A stretch of 64,000 nucleotides of DNA from Pycnopodia helianthoides (lineage: Eukaryota > Echinodermata > Asteroidea > Forcipulatida > Asteriidae), in contig CM063243.1 of assembly GCA_032158295.1 (NCBI GenBank), forward strand, positions 9,388,302 to 9,452,301, given 5' to 3'. The notes under the pieces were generated by a model that worked only from the letters and a program-made list of their open reading frames with translations, was not told the origin of the DNA and did not search any database. The position numbers and the translations under genes were made by a program. Shown in pieces: positions 10,026 to 20,242 of this stretch (position 1 is the stretch's first letter; every line of letters starts with the position of its first letter).

Positions 10026-10931
10026 ATGAAGAGTCATGACAGGAAGTTTGGGTGCCCGGAGTGCTCCAATACGTTCCGGCACAGAACCAGCCTTACCCGA
10101 CACAGGCAGGTAGATCACGGTCCGGAGCTGTACGCTTGGTGTGAGCGATGCACATTCAGGAGTGCGAGGAAAGATAACCTGAGGAGACACTACCGCCACA
10201 ACCACGAGGACCATGTCCATGAGGTAGATATTGTCCCATTGGAAACTGAGAGGGAGCGGGCCCAGAGGCAACGGTTGGACGGCGGGTGCGACGCACCAAA
10301 AGAGACCAGGCGGGTGACGAGGGACCTCGAGGATGCGGAGACGTGGGCTGAGGCGCTGTCCACCCTTCACGACGAGCATGCCGCCAGTAAGCAACAATGC
10401 GGGGAGAAGCGTCCGGCCCAGAGTGAATCAGTGGCCCGGGAAGAGGAGCAACCAGCCAAGCGCAAGGCTGCTGAGGAGGAGGACGCAGGTGCTCATGGAA
10501 CTCCTCTTGACCTCTCCGTGGCTGCAGGACCAGACGCATTTGGAGGAGGGCTGTCATTGTCGCCAGCCTCTTTGTCCTTGTTGGAAGAGGACCGGCCAGC
10601 CCCGGTCGTACGTGAGCCACTTGCTGGTAAGCCTCGGGGGATGCTCTTGATGACCCAGGTTGAATCGGAGGGCAGTGACGAGGAGGCGGAAGTGTTGCCG
10701 CCACAAGAGCCGGCTAAGGCGGAGGCTCAAGAAGACGGGGCAGCCGAGGGGTACAGAGAGGACCTGCGTCCGATCCACATGACACCTCTCGAGGATGTGC
10801 TGAGAGGCCGCGTCAGCAGAGTACGTGAGGTATCGACTACCCTCGACTACGAGGCGGGCCTGAGGGTCCGCGAGCAGCGGGTGGAGAGGATCTACGACGT
10901 GCAGTTCGACCAAGATTTTCTTAGAGAATAG
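10026..10931 (+). CDS. Third ORF: two C2H2 zinc fingers plus CtBP-binding motif (301 aa)
   Basis: Occupies the env position of the retroelement but has no signal peptide or membrane segment. Numbered from the ATG at 10026, it has two C2H2 fingers: C10-C13-H26-H31 and C39-C42-H55-H60, both CX2CX12HX4H. Then come an Arg/Glu-rich region, a bipartite basic stretch (K128-R129 and K145-R146-K147) suggesting nuclear import, and PLDLS at 160-164 (bases 10503-10517), the classic PXDLS docking motif for the CtBP corepressor. The rest is acidic and Pro/Ala-rich. The frame is open further upstream (to 9999), but the acceptor at 10015 makes the ATG at 10026 the likely start. Inference: a nuclear, DNA- or RNA-binding accessory protein, perhaps a repressor. 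It could be a captured host zinc-finger fragment. I do not know a described family with this layout. Confidence 0.85.
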   Translation: MKSHDRKFGCPECSNTFRHRTSLTRHRQVDHGPELYAWCERCTFRSARKDNLRRHYRHNHEDHVHEVDIVPLETERERAQRQRLDGGCDAPKETRRVTRDLEDAETWAEALSTLHDEHAASKQQCGEKRPAQSESVAREEEQPAKRKAAEEEDAGAHGTPLDLSVAAGPDAFGGGLSLSPASLSLLEEDRPAPVVREPLAGKPRGMLLMTQVESEGSDEEAEVLPPQEPAKAEAQEDGAAEGYREDLRPIHMTPLEDVLRGRVSRVREVSTTLDYEAGLRVREQRVERIYDVQFDQDFLRE

Positions 10932-11250
10932 TTCCTCTTAAGATGCTACACGTGATGGTTTATTTTTAAGTAAGGCTCGTTTACGCCAGTTGCCAAAGTT
11001 TTCATAAAGTTTACCAAAGTTTTCTATAAAGAGTTTTATAAAGTTTTCTACAAAGTGTTATTTGTTTTGATAAAGTGTTTAAAGGAGGTGCATGTATAAG
11101 GAGGCACCGGAGAGTGGAGGAAATGTTGTATTAAGGGACCCTGATGTTGTTTAATAAAAGTTATACACTATTTAGTTTTGATATAATTTGCTTGTATTTT
11201 CAAGTCTTTAGCTGATATGAACGGGGACGTTCAAGCTAAGAAGGAGGCTT
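10932..11250 (+). other. Retroelement 3' untranslated region with purine tract
   Basis: AT-rich, with repeated AAAGTTTTCTA-like words at 10990-11060. AATAAA at 11153-11158 precedes the LTR and could be an extra polyadenylation signal. AAGAAGGAGG at 11238-11247, three bases before the 3' LTR, is the candidate polypurine tract that primes plus-strand synthesis. Confidence 0.65.
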
Positions 11251-12115
11251 TGTGGCGCAAATTACTGAGCATAGAGGGCGCGCGAGCAGCTGCGGGCTTG
11301 TATAAAAGAGCCGCAGGCGTGGCAGCGTGGTTCAGTTGTTGTGCACTTCGTAAGTTGAAGAGTTCAGCGGTTCAGTGCACAGTCGGTCGACGTATACCAA
11401 ACAGAGTCGTGAAATCGCACAACGAGGACTGGAGCGGAAGCATAGGTAGGCACCAGCGGGGCTGACGGCGTGCTGGACGGACGGTGGAGTTGGGCTGGGG
11501 TTAGGTCACAGGGTCCGGGGAGGCTACTGGAGGCGTAGCGACGAACTGCTACAGGCCGTCGTAGCAGAACGGAGCCGGGAAGGGCGCGCTCAGCAAACCT
11601 GCCGCCTCTACGAGGGAGACTCAGGGAGTACTCTAGACGATAGAGGGCGGGATCTGAGGAGGTGGGACACGCGCAAGGACGCCAGAGGCGTACGGCACTA
11701 CGGATACCCGGAGGCTGACCCCCAGCCAGGCTTTACCGCGCCGCCCAGCACTGCCTTACATTGCCTAGTGCATAGTGCGAGGCTACCTATAGGCAACCGA
11801 TTATTCATAACTTATCAGGGAGGCTAATCATATTAATCAGGGAGGCTACAATAATTAATTAGGGAGGCTATCAGTCAACACAGGGTCCAATAAATAATAA
11901 GAGTTCCTCACAATAAATTAATTGGTAACAAAGATAAATCTCTTGTGTGTTTTTATTGTATGTCCTTGTCCGTCCAGAGGTTTAGGGGCGTGGTTGGATG
12001 TGGCCACGCGTATAGGGCGGTATATTTCCATCCAAACGGGCCTACATTCCCGGCCGCTGGATAGCGGGTTCGTAGAGGGTTATTTCTAGCCACGGATTAG
12101 GCTAGTCCCGCCACA
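11251..12115 (+). repeat. 3' LTR
   Basis: 865 bp, reads as identical to 3693-4557, with the same TGTGGCG/CGCCACA ends. TATA box at 11301-11308 and AATAAA at 11889 and 11912. Followed directly by the AAGT target duplication (12116-12119). Confidence 0.95.
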
Positions 12116-12119
12116 AAGT

Positions 12120-12960
12120 CTTCAACTTTTGTTAAAAAGTTTAGAGAAACATGTTGTTCATGAATTTTGATGTTGCATTCTCCAGAGCTCTTCTTATATA
12201 ATCTTTAAGTACCTTCCATATTGTCCTTGCATAACATTCCAGTTTTGTTGCTCTTGCTGCAGAGATGGCCCTTCAAACTGTAAAGCTGGCTGAAATGGTG
12301 GCTCGCCGTGAATTACAGGCTGACACTTGCTTTGATGTGTAATCCTGTTAAAATATAACATCATTGCTTAGCTTATTTTTTTTGTAAACATAAACTGTAC
12401 CCTTACTTGCAATTGCCTGTTGAAAACACTTTAAAAATGTATAATTTCTAAACAAATAAACCGCAGAGTTTCAAATCTAACATCTATTTGTAAAGCAGTG
12501 ATGCTGCCAGAAAATTATTAATTGAGTCTACTGTTTATGTCTTGCTTTGGGAGGCACAGAGAAGGCTAATCTTTTGTGCATCAGAAACAACAGAACTGAG
12601 TAACACTTATATGTAGAGTGTTAGAGTGTTATGTAGAGTTCTTAAACTACCATCAAGATCTAGCATACTGAGATTGACACCAAGACATATCCAAAGGAAG
12701 ATTTTAAAATGTTGGAAACACAAAATGATACCTAATTCCTCTTTGCCATTGTACTCTGTGTATGAACAACTACCATAGGTTATGTTTGTTGAGGTTGGGG
12801 AATAACTCAGGTGTGACACACAGCTCACAGTGGGACACTCACACAACATGTATAGTGTTTCATGTAGCCTTGATGCATCAAAACCAACTCTTACTTTGGT
12901 GGTAAACTTGCCTTTAATCTACAGGCTTTGTGAAAGACTGTAGACTAAAATTTAATAAAA
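12120..12960. repeat. Duplicated host segment, continuation after the LTR element
   Basis: Shares blocks with 13.9-14.6 kb, 18.6-19.3 kb and 20.93-21.5 kb. Examples are GCTGACACTTGCTTTGATGT, GGGAGGCACAGAGA and AACTACCATCAAGAT. Copies differ by scattered substitutions and small indels. It contains the exon-like block at 12213-12344. Confidence 0.7.
12213..12344 (-). other. Exon-like block, best-preserved copy
   Basis: On the minus strand TTTTAACAG precedes GATTACAC and the block ends GGAAG before GTACTT, so it is bounded by plausible splice sites. The 132 nt read open for 43 codons in phase 1, beginning ITHQSKCQP and later QPALQFEGPS and QQEQQNW. A copy at 14169-14311 keeps the same frame over most of its length but has one TGA. 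A third copy at about 21.03-21.23 kb has a larger insert and stops. This looks like a once-coding exon spread by segment duplication. I do not recognise the protein. Confidence 0.35.
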
Positions 12961-13000
12961 AGACATATTGGAATTTTGCTTGATTACAAAAACCATTATG

Positions 13001-13905
13001 ATCGTGTTTACACTTAAACTGGCAAGGGCGATCAAAGGAGGATCAGATCCTGCAAGGGCGATCAAACTGATCACTGACATGTTTACACTTGAGTCTGATC
13101 TCGCATTGATCCCTTTTGCCCAGCGCTTGTTGAACCGGAATTCCACACTGCTGGTGTAAAAGGTCAACTGGACGAGGTGATTGATAAATAATTAACTGAT
13201 AAACTTGCCAGCTCCCCCTCTGACCACATTTGACCCAGGCCAACAACCTCAGCTACGGCCATGTCGTCCAAGAAACAACGTAAAAAACACCACCAAAACT
13301 ATAACCTTACATCATGGAGCAATAAACTACTGCTCCATGCTTACATATACTAACACTGCGACAAGAAAATACATATAATGGAATAAACAAAATGATTTTC
13401 AAATGCTAATGAAAACTGTGTTAAAGATAAAATGAATACAAAAACGATAAGGAAACAGGTTGAAGCATGTGGTTCGTCACGTTTATTGCAGAGCAATGGC
13501 GTCATGCGAGAAGGGATGCAAATGCCAAGTACCATTGAAATCGTGTAATGTTCTTTGTGCACAGAAATGCTGTGTTATGTGTTGAAACCAGCGTACGGGG
13601 ACGCTGGCATTGCATAACCAACACTTGCACTGGTTGTTTAAAGCTTTCGTGGTTTCTGTTTTCAACTCGCCGTGCCCCAGTCTGTTCGACGAGACCGGAA
13701 GTCGGTAGGTCAAAATTGCGGGGTCTGATCCTGCTTTGCGTTTACACTTGGTTTTTGATCCACCTTGCGGGATCTGATCCTACCTTGATCCCGCAATAAA
13801 GGGGGATCAAAAAGGAGGATCAGATCCTGATCGCTCTTCCATTTACACTAGCTGTTGATCGCCCTTTGATTGCCCTTGCCGGATCAGGTGTAAATGCGGT
13901 CCTTG
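13001..13905. mobile_element. Non-autonomous DNA transposon of about 0.9 kb with inverted ends
   Basis: The left end GATCGTGTTTACAC and downstream GGCAAGGGCGATCAAAGG are mirrored at the right end as the complement of GCAAGGGCAATCAAAGG and GCATTTACAC. It splits a duplicated segment that is uninterrupted at about 3.53 and 19.27 kb (AAACCAATATGTTTTAGTCC). Inside are many short GGATCAGATCC-type words. The exact boundary and target duplication are uncertain by a few bases. I see no transposase. Confidence 0.7.
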
Positions 13906-14988
13906 TTTCAGTCCAACAGGCAAAACTACAACCAATTAGAAACAGTTCCAGTGCCAGCGTTTGGTTGAATTGGAGTGTTAAAAGTATTTTCAACCAAAAT
14001 GAATTGATGCTGTTCAAACCTTAGGTTTCAGCATGTATGATCTACTCAATCTTTGAGATGCTTTTCCTTCTGGGAAAACTTCTATATTTGTGAGAATTTA
14101 TTTTATAGTGAACACTTCGTGCAGAGAGTTGCATTCTGCAGACATCTTCTTCTAGAAACTGAGTGTACCTTTTTCATATTGTCCTTGCATAACATTCCAG
14201 TTTTGTTGCTCTTGCTGCAGAGTTGGCCCTTCAAACTGTAAAGCTGGCCGAAATCATCTGTAATGTTGGCTCGCATGTATTACAGGCTGACACTTGCTTT
14301 GATGTGTAATCCTGTTAAAATATAACATCATTTCATAGCTTATTTTTTTGTAAACATAAACTGTACCCTCAGTTGCAATTGCCTGTTGAAAACACTTAAA
14401 ATTCTTTTAATTTCTTAATAAATAAACTGTAGATTTTCAAATCTAAAATCTATTTGTAAAACAGTGATGCTGCCAGAAATTTATTGTTTGAGTCTACTGT
14501 ATATCTTGCTTTGGGAGGCACAGAGAAGGCTAATCTTTTGTGCATCAGAAACAACAGAACTGAGTAACAGTTATATGCTGTATTCTCCTATGAGCACATA
14601 CTTTTCCGGAGTGTGACACTGTGTCATCTACAGTCTTAATTTGTAACCTGTTGGGAAGTCAATACGTTGCATGCGCACACATTTTGTGTATGCTTAGTTT
14701 TTTATTGATACGTCAAGCTCTAAAGCTGGCATAATAAAGTGGAAATTTGTAATAAGACCATGGGTCTTTACAAAACTGAATGTGAAACATTAATGTCTCA
14801 GGTCAATCCTGAAAAAATTGCTCAATGTTTTCCCTAGTCCTTCCAATAAATGTTGGAGCTAAACTATGCTAAGTAGCTGGGGCTAATGATGGAACTGTAT
14901 AACAACAACCAACATGATTGTCCACAACCTAAGAAACTATCAACACTGCAATATGATTTCACAGTGAACAGTTTTCAGGGCTCAAATT
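13906..14988. repeat. Duplicated host segment, second copy
   Basis: Parallels 19.27-19.7 kb and 20.77-21.97 kb (for example GAGTCTACTGT, CTTTGGGAGGCACAGAGA, AACCTGTTGG). Includes the exon-like block at 14169-14311 with an in-frame TGA. No intact gene seen. Confidence 0.65.
14169..14311 (-). pseudogene. Decayed copy of the exon-like block
   Basis: Same acceptor (TTTTAACAG) and start as the block at 12213-12344. The reading frame is kept through most of the block, but it has nine extra bases, an in-frame TGA and a changed 3' edge. Confidence 0.3.
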
Positions 14989-15590
14989 GTCACCTTTTTC
15001 ACGAAGAGGCAATTTAGGCTATTCAAAAAATATTTTATGTTTGAAGAAAACCCTGTTTGAAGTTAAACTATTTTTGAAATCACTGTTTCGGACACTGTTT
15101 GTCATTGAAACGGTGACATTTCGCCAAGCATGTAAGTGGAGATCTTAAATCATGCAAATATTTTGCTATTTTAAATATAGTTAGTTCAATTAATGAGTAA
15201 GAACACAAGTGTCTCTTCGTGAAAACTGCTAAACAAGGTCTGTGTTCAGCACGTCGTGTGCGCGTCGTGTACAAACCAATGCATAAACAACGAGTGTCTG
15301 TTCGTGAAAACCTCAAAACGCAGAGTAGTCATTTTTGGCAACGTGCCAGCGCTATGTACTTCAATGTAACAAATGGCAAATATAAATGTGTCTGTTCATG
15401 AAAACAAAAAACTTATAGTTTGGTAAAATGGTCGTGGTGCTTATTAGTGTAATTAAAAAAGTATAACGTTTTATCACTTGAAACTTGGGAAAAATGTTGA
15501 TGTCAATAGTAACATTCAAAATATGTAAAACATCAGTTCGCCAAAATGTATACTTTTTGTCAGAAATTGCCTCTTCATGAAAACGGTGAC
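14989..15590. mobile_element. 602-bp MITE with inverted ends GTCACC...GGTGAC
   Basis: The left end GTCACCTTTTTCACGAAGAG matches the complement of the right end (GTCACCGTTTTCATGAAGAG), and the similarity continues into GGCAATTT. Internal iterations of CTTCGTGAAAAC/TTCATGAAAAC occur. The paralogous site at about 21.98 kb (GGCTCAAATTCAGAAACTTC) lacks it. No coding capacity. Confidence 0.7.
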
Positions 15591-16619
15591 GAAATGAGGA
15601 GGGAAAATTCACAAGACCGCAGTGATTGTAGATTAAAAATTTTACTGGACCAGATTTTTTTTTACAAGACCAAAATCAAAATGAGAACAAAAACTTTCTG
15701 AACAGTTTAATATATAAACTAAGAGAAGATTTCCTCATGAGTTTACTGGTCCAGTGTAAAATTTCAATCCTTGCATTTGTAATGTTGTCTTGGTTTTCAA
15801 GAAACAGTAGTTTTGCAAACCATGATTGAATACCATGGGGCTGTAATTTTGCCTCATATTTTGAACTCATAATGTACTGTTTAAAAAAACTGAATACAAA
15901 GATAATTCAAGGCAGTTAATTGTTCTTACTTCTATATCTGACTGGCCACAATGGTTGTTGTGATGTTAGCTGGTAGTTTGGGTCATCACGTGGTTGTTGC
16001 TGTGATGTTGGCTTGCAGTTTTCTGAAGTTGACATGGCTTCAAGGGCTACGACTGTGAAATATAACATATATTCTTAGATTACTTTATTTTACATCTAAA
16101 AATACAATTGGATCAGAGAAAATTCAAACCTTTTTTCTTAAAATTTGGTTGTTGTATCTTTTTTAAATCACAAAACATTGATAATCTTTAGACCAAATGG
16201 CAAGAGAAACTGTAAACAGGTGCTTCTAAACTTTAAATCATGTTTGAATCAGGTCTTGTTTGTGCTAACTTGCAAGTTTGGAGACATAGCATGTCAGATA
16301 TAACAAAATATGCAGCTAACATAATATGATTCTTTTTTAAATTAACGAAACTCCCATACATTATCACGATACGAATTGCAAATATAAAGCTAACGATACT
16401 ACATGCACTGAGCTTTACACTTTTTAGCTTTTGTGTAAATCACCCAGATTTCTCCACGATGAACATTTTATCTTAAAATAAAACTTGCATCTAATTGCTT
16501 CCAAAACGTTTTGCAATTCCAATGTTTTTGCTTTCAGTGAAGACAAAATTGTTTCCTAAACATTTCTTGACATTAACAATCAGTCATATTGATTGGTGTG
16601 TTCAAAATTACAGTTGGAT
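15591..16619. other. No gene seen; remnants of the duplicated segment
   Basis: AT-rich sequence with blocks shared with 22.0-22.9 kb (for example AACAAAATATGCAGCTAACA). No splice-bounded open frame recognised. Confidence 0.5.
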
Positions 16620-17090
16620 TTGAAGCTTTGCATGCTGGAGAATACAATCTAGAAAGGTTTGCATTGACCCCATGTGCATGAGTAGGATTTGAAACTTTGC
16701 AAGGTGGAAATACAATCTAGTAAGGTTTGCAGTAACACCATGCACATGAGTAGAATTTGAAACTTTGCAAGGTTGAAATACAATCTAGAAATGTTTGCGG
16801 TAACACCATGTACATGAGTAGGATTTGAAACTTTGCAAGGTGGAAATACAATCTAGTAATGTTTGCGTAACACCATGTACATGAGTAGAATTTGAAACTT
16901 TGCATGGTGGAGATACAGACTAGTAAGGTTTGCAGTAACACCATGTACATGAGTAGGATTGGAAACTTTGCAAGGTGGAGATACAATCTAGTGGAAGTTT
17001 GCTGTAACACCATGTACCTGAGTAGGATTTGAAACTATGTATGTTTGGGACACAATCTAGTAATGTTTGCAGCCACACTATATACGTAAC
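16620..17090. repeat. 68-69-bp satellite, about 7 units
   Basis: Tandem units of GATTTGAAACTTTGCAAGG, then TACAATCTAGTAA and AACACCATGTACATGAGTAG. This is the same family as the larger block at 22.9-24.2 kb but more diverged. Confidence 0.85.
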
Positions 17091-18413
17091 ATCTCTCCCA
17101 TGACTTGTTACGGTTCTGAAAAAATCCACTGATGTAACAACTCAATGATAAGAGCATACTGATTGTTTTCAGCTTTAAAATTTTAATTTAAAAAATTCAA
17201 CCAACTGACTAAAACTGTGTTTGAAAATGAAGTTATGTTCCATTTACCAGACATGTATAACCAACATTAACTCAACATCTGAAATGGCAATGTGATGCAC
17301 TCAAAGACTTTAAAGGAATGCATGAAACATTCACATCCAAGATTCATTTAACTAATATTTATATTTGTCCTTGTAGTTGCAACTTATGATGGTATTTGTA
17401 AAAAGAAAATTGATGTGGTACCTCTTTCAGCAATTACACATCAGCCGTCCTTCCAGTACAGCTTTACTCTCCATGTTCATTCACCTCTCACTGTAGAAAT
17501 GACACTGGTGACTTTACATGTAGAAGCTGCTTTACTAATAACACTCATCAGTCAAGTGGGTGACATGGGTCCTCAGGAGATGTTGTTGTAATGTCACCTT
17601 GCAGTTGCATTGTCTGTAAAACACAGCAATCAATTCTCACATTAATAAGTCTTGTTCTAATAAACAATAATGTTATTGAGGTTTTGGTGGGGCTTTGGGT
17701 TTGGGTTTTTCTTGCCCCCAGTTTGCCTCTTCCCCCTTCCTCTTTCCCCAACCCTTCCCTTTCAATAGGGTGGCTCTTTAGAGGTGCTGGTCACATGTTC
17801 CATCTTGCCACTCACTGGCGATTTGCTGTATCTTGGTAACCTTTGTTAAATTTGTTTATTTTTATTTCATTGTTTTTCTTATGTATTATTTTGCCAGTGA
17901 AGAAGGTCATGAACAAAAATGTCTGCAAATGGTTCTGGTTGAGCAGAGAACCATTATTCTTTATTCCTAAAAGTACATGGTAATGCTTGCATGTTTTCCA
18001 AACCCCACCAACATCTCATGCATCTTAAACATTTCTTGGTGTTAACCTTAGTATCTGTATCCACAGATCTTAAGAATTTTGCCTCTGAAATACAGAGTAA
18101 TGGATAGTGGAAATTCCATTGACTGAAGTCTTACTTGTCCAAAAACTAAATACAGCACAACTTTTATAAGCGTTGTAAGTTTCTATCATATCGTACCTTG
18201 GCTTTATAAATGATCATTGATTTCAATATAAACTAAATATCTAAGACATCTTCTTTTATATATGATATTTCAATTTTGTTACCATGGCAATGTGTTCTAT
18301 TGATGAAGGTAGGCAATTATACACAAAAATTGTACACAAAAAGCTTCCAGATTGTGGAGGTTTGTTAGACAGTTTTTCGACAATAAAAAACCTAAGAACT
18401 GATGATAACTTAC
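17091..18413. other. No gene seen
   Basis: AT-rich, with some sequence in common with 25.6-26.0 kb (AACAACTCAATG, CAGACCTGTATAACC-like words). No convincing exon. Confidence 0.45.
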
Positions 18414-18502
18414 TGAGATAGATAGACTCTTCATACTTGGTATTTTCCTCAGCTGGATTGGACCAAGGTTCCATGATGGCCAATGATTCTGTCCAGCAGC
18501 AG
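18414..18502 (-). other. Exon-like block with splice signals
   Basis: On the minus strand TTTGTCTTTACAG precedes CTGCTGCTGGACAG, and CTCA is followed by GTAAGT. The 89 nt are open in one frame (WTESLAIMEPWSNPAEE and onward). Related but frame-broken versions occur near 20.3 kb and in the 107-bp array at 2.9-3.4 kb (GGACAGAATCTTATTAAG). The protein is not recognised; it may be the relic of an exon. Confidence 0.3.
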
Positions 18503-18599
18503 CTGTAAAGACAAAGGATAACGATACAGGCAAGGTAACAAAAAACATATTGAATCCAAAGACATAATGGGATAGTTTCTTTTCTTATGTGTCCCAATT

Positions 18600-19690
18600 C
18601 AGATGTAGAGTTCTTAAACTACCATCAAGATTTACCATTCTGAGAATGACAACAAGACATATCCAAAGGAAGATTTTAAAATGATGGAAACACAAAATGA
18701 CACCTAATTCCTCTTTGCCGTTTTATTCTGTGTATGAAAAAACTATCATAGCGTTGGCTTAGAACTATAAGGTCGTTAGTGTAGTTTGTATGGATTTCAT
18801 CAAATTTAGTTTGCATACTTTGAAGCTCCTGGTAAATGGAGTTTATTGATCAAGAGTGGTCTCCTAAACTAAGTTTGGCATTCTAAGAAAAGATTTACTT
18901 GTGGATTTGGATTATTTTTTCAAACTTATTTGCATTTTTCACTTAACGACCTTTTGATCATTACGGATTTTAAATTGCAACTAACGACCTTATAGCACTG
19001 AGCCGACGATAGGTTATGTCTGTTGAGGTTGGGGAATAACTCAAAGTGTGACACACAGCTCACAGTGAGACACTCAAACAACATGTATTCATGATCTGAA
19101 TAACAAGTATACTAGGTTTAGTGTTTCATGTAGCCTTGATGCATCAAAACCAACTCTTACTTCGGTGGTAAATTTGCCTTCAATCTACAGGCTTTATGAA
19201 AGACTGTAGACCAATATTTAAAAAAAAACAAATTTCTTAAGATTTTGCTTGATTACATAAACCAATATGTTTTAGTCCAACAGGCAAAACTACAACCAAT
19301 TAGAAACAGTTCCAGTGCCAGTGTTTGGTTGAATTGGAGTGTTAAAGAGTAATTTCAACCGGAATGAATTGATGCTGTTTAAACCTTAGGTTTCAGCATG
19401 TATGACCTACTCAATCTTTGAGATGCTTTTCCTTTTTGTGAAAACTTCTATATTAGGGAGAATTGATTTTATAATGAACACTTCGTGCAGAGAGTTGCAA
19501 TCTGCAGACATCATCTAGTAGAAATTGAGTGTACCTTTTTCATGACACTTTGTTCTTTGGTAACATTCAAGTTGTGTTGCTATAGATGTACAGATGGCAA
19601 ACTGAAAACCTGGCTGAAATCAACCAGGAAGCTGCAATGGGTGCCTGAGTCATCATGTGTAAGGATGGAGCACAGTTGACACTTGGCTTG
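18600..19690. repeat. Duplicated host segment, third copy
   Basis: Matches 12.63-12.97 kb, then 13.9-14.2 kb. The similarity is interrupted by a 257-bp MITE (18752-19008) and ends where the 7-bp array begins. Confidence 0.7.
18752..19008. mobile_element. 257-bp MITE with 4-bp target duplication ATAG
   Basis: Starts CGTTGGCTTAGAACTATAAG and ends CTATAAGG...CGACG in reverse: the complement of the right end reads CGTCGGCTCAGTGCTATAAG, continuing GTCGTTAGT on both sides. ATAG occurs at 18748-18751 and 19009-19012. The paralog near 12.78 kb has a single ATAG (CTACCATAGGTTATG), so the boundaries are exact. A 4-bp duplication is seen in Sola and Chapaev groups; the assignment is open. Confidence 0.8.
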
Positions 19691-19699
19691 TCATTCATC

Positions 19700-20153
19700 C
19701 TTCCCCTCCGTTCTCAGCCTCCGTCATCCGTCCTCCATCCTCCATCCTCATCCTTCATCCTTCATCCTTCGTCCAATTCGTCCTTCGTCCTTCGTCCTTC
19801 GTCCTTCGTCCTTCGCCGTTCATCCTTCGTCCTTCGTCCTTCATCCTTCGTCCCTCGTCCTTCGTCCTTCGTCCTTCGTCCTTTGCTCTTCGTTCTTCGC
19901 CCTTCCCCCCTCGTTCTTCGTCCTTCGCCCTTCGCCCTTCGTCCTTCGTCCTTCGCTCTTCGTCCTTCGTCCTTTGCCCTTCGCCCTTCGTCCTTTGCCC
20001 TTCGCCCTTCATCCTTCGTCCTTCGCCCTTCGCCCCCCGTCCTTCATCCTTCGCCCTTCGTCCTTCGTCCCTCGTCCTTCGCCCTTCGTCCTTCGACCTT
20101 CGTCCTTCGTCCTTCGCCCCCCGTCCTTCGTCCTTCGTCCTTCGTCTTTCGTC
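19700..20153. repeat. 7-bp array CCTTCGT
   Basis: About 60 imperfect copies of CCTTCGT/CCTTCGC, with CATCCT variants at the left. Because 7 is not a multiple of 3, all frames are read in turn, and long open frames of Ser/Phe/Arg/Pro arise on both strands. They are not taken as genes. Confidence 0.95.
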
Positions 20154-20242
20154 AAAAAGACGACCAGACTAACAGACAAGAAGACACCAGACTAACAGAC
20201 AAGAAGACGACCAGACTAACAGATGACCAGACTAACAATTTC
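20154..20242. repeat. Short tandem repeat GACCAGACTAACA
   Basis: CCAGACTAACAGACAAGAAG recurs in about four units of variable length directly after the 7-bp array. Confidence 0.85.

Larger units (their letters stand above)
3693..12115 (+). mobile_element. Complete Ty3/gypsy LTR retrotransposon with a third ORF
   Basis: An 8423-bp element bounded by two 865-bp LTRs that read as identical. The LTRs start TGTGGCG and end CGCCACA. The insertion is flanked by the 4-bp duplication AAGT (3689-3692 and 12116-12119). Order: 5' LTR, tRNA-Leu primer site, gag, pol (protease, reverse transcriptase, RNase H, integrase), a splice acceptor, a third ORF with C2H2 fingers, a purine tract, 3' LTR. The protease-RT-RNaseH-integrase order places it in Ty3/gypsy. 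All frames are open and the LTRs look identical, so the insertion appears young and possibly active. Its GC content is clearly higher than that of the flanks. Confidence 0.96.
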
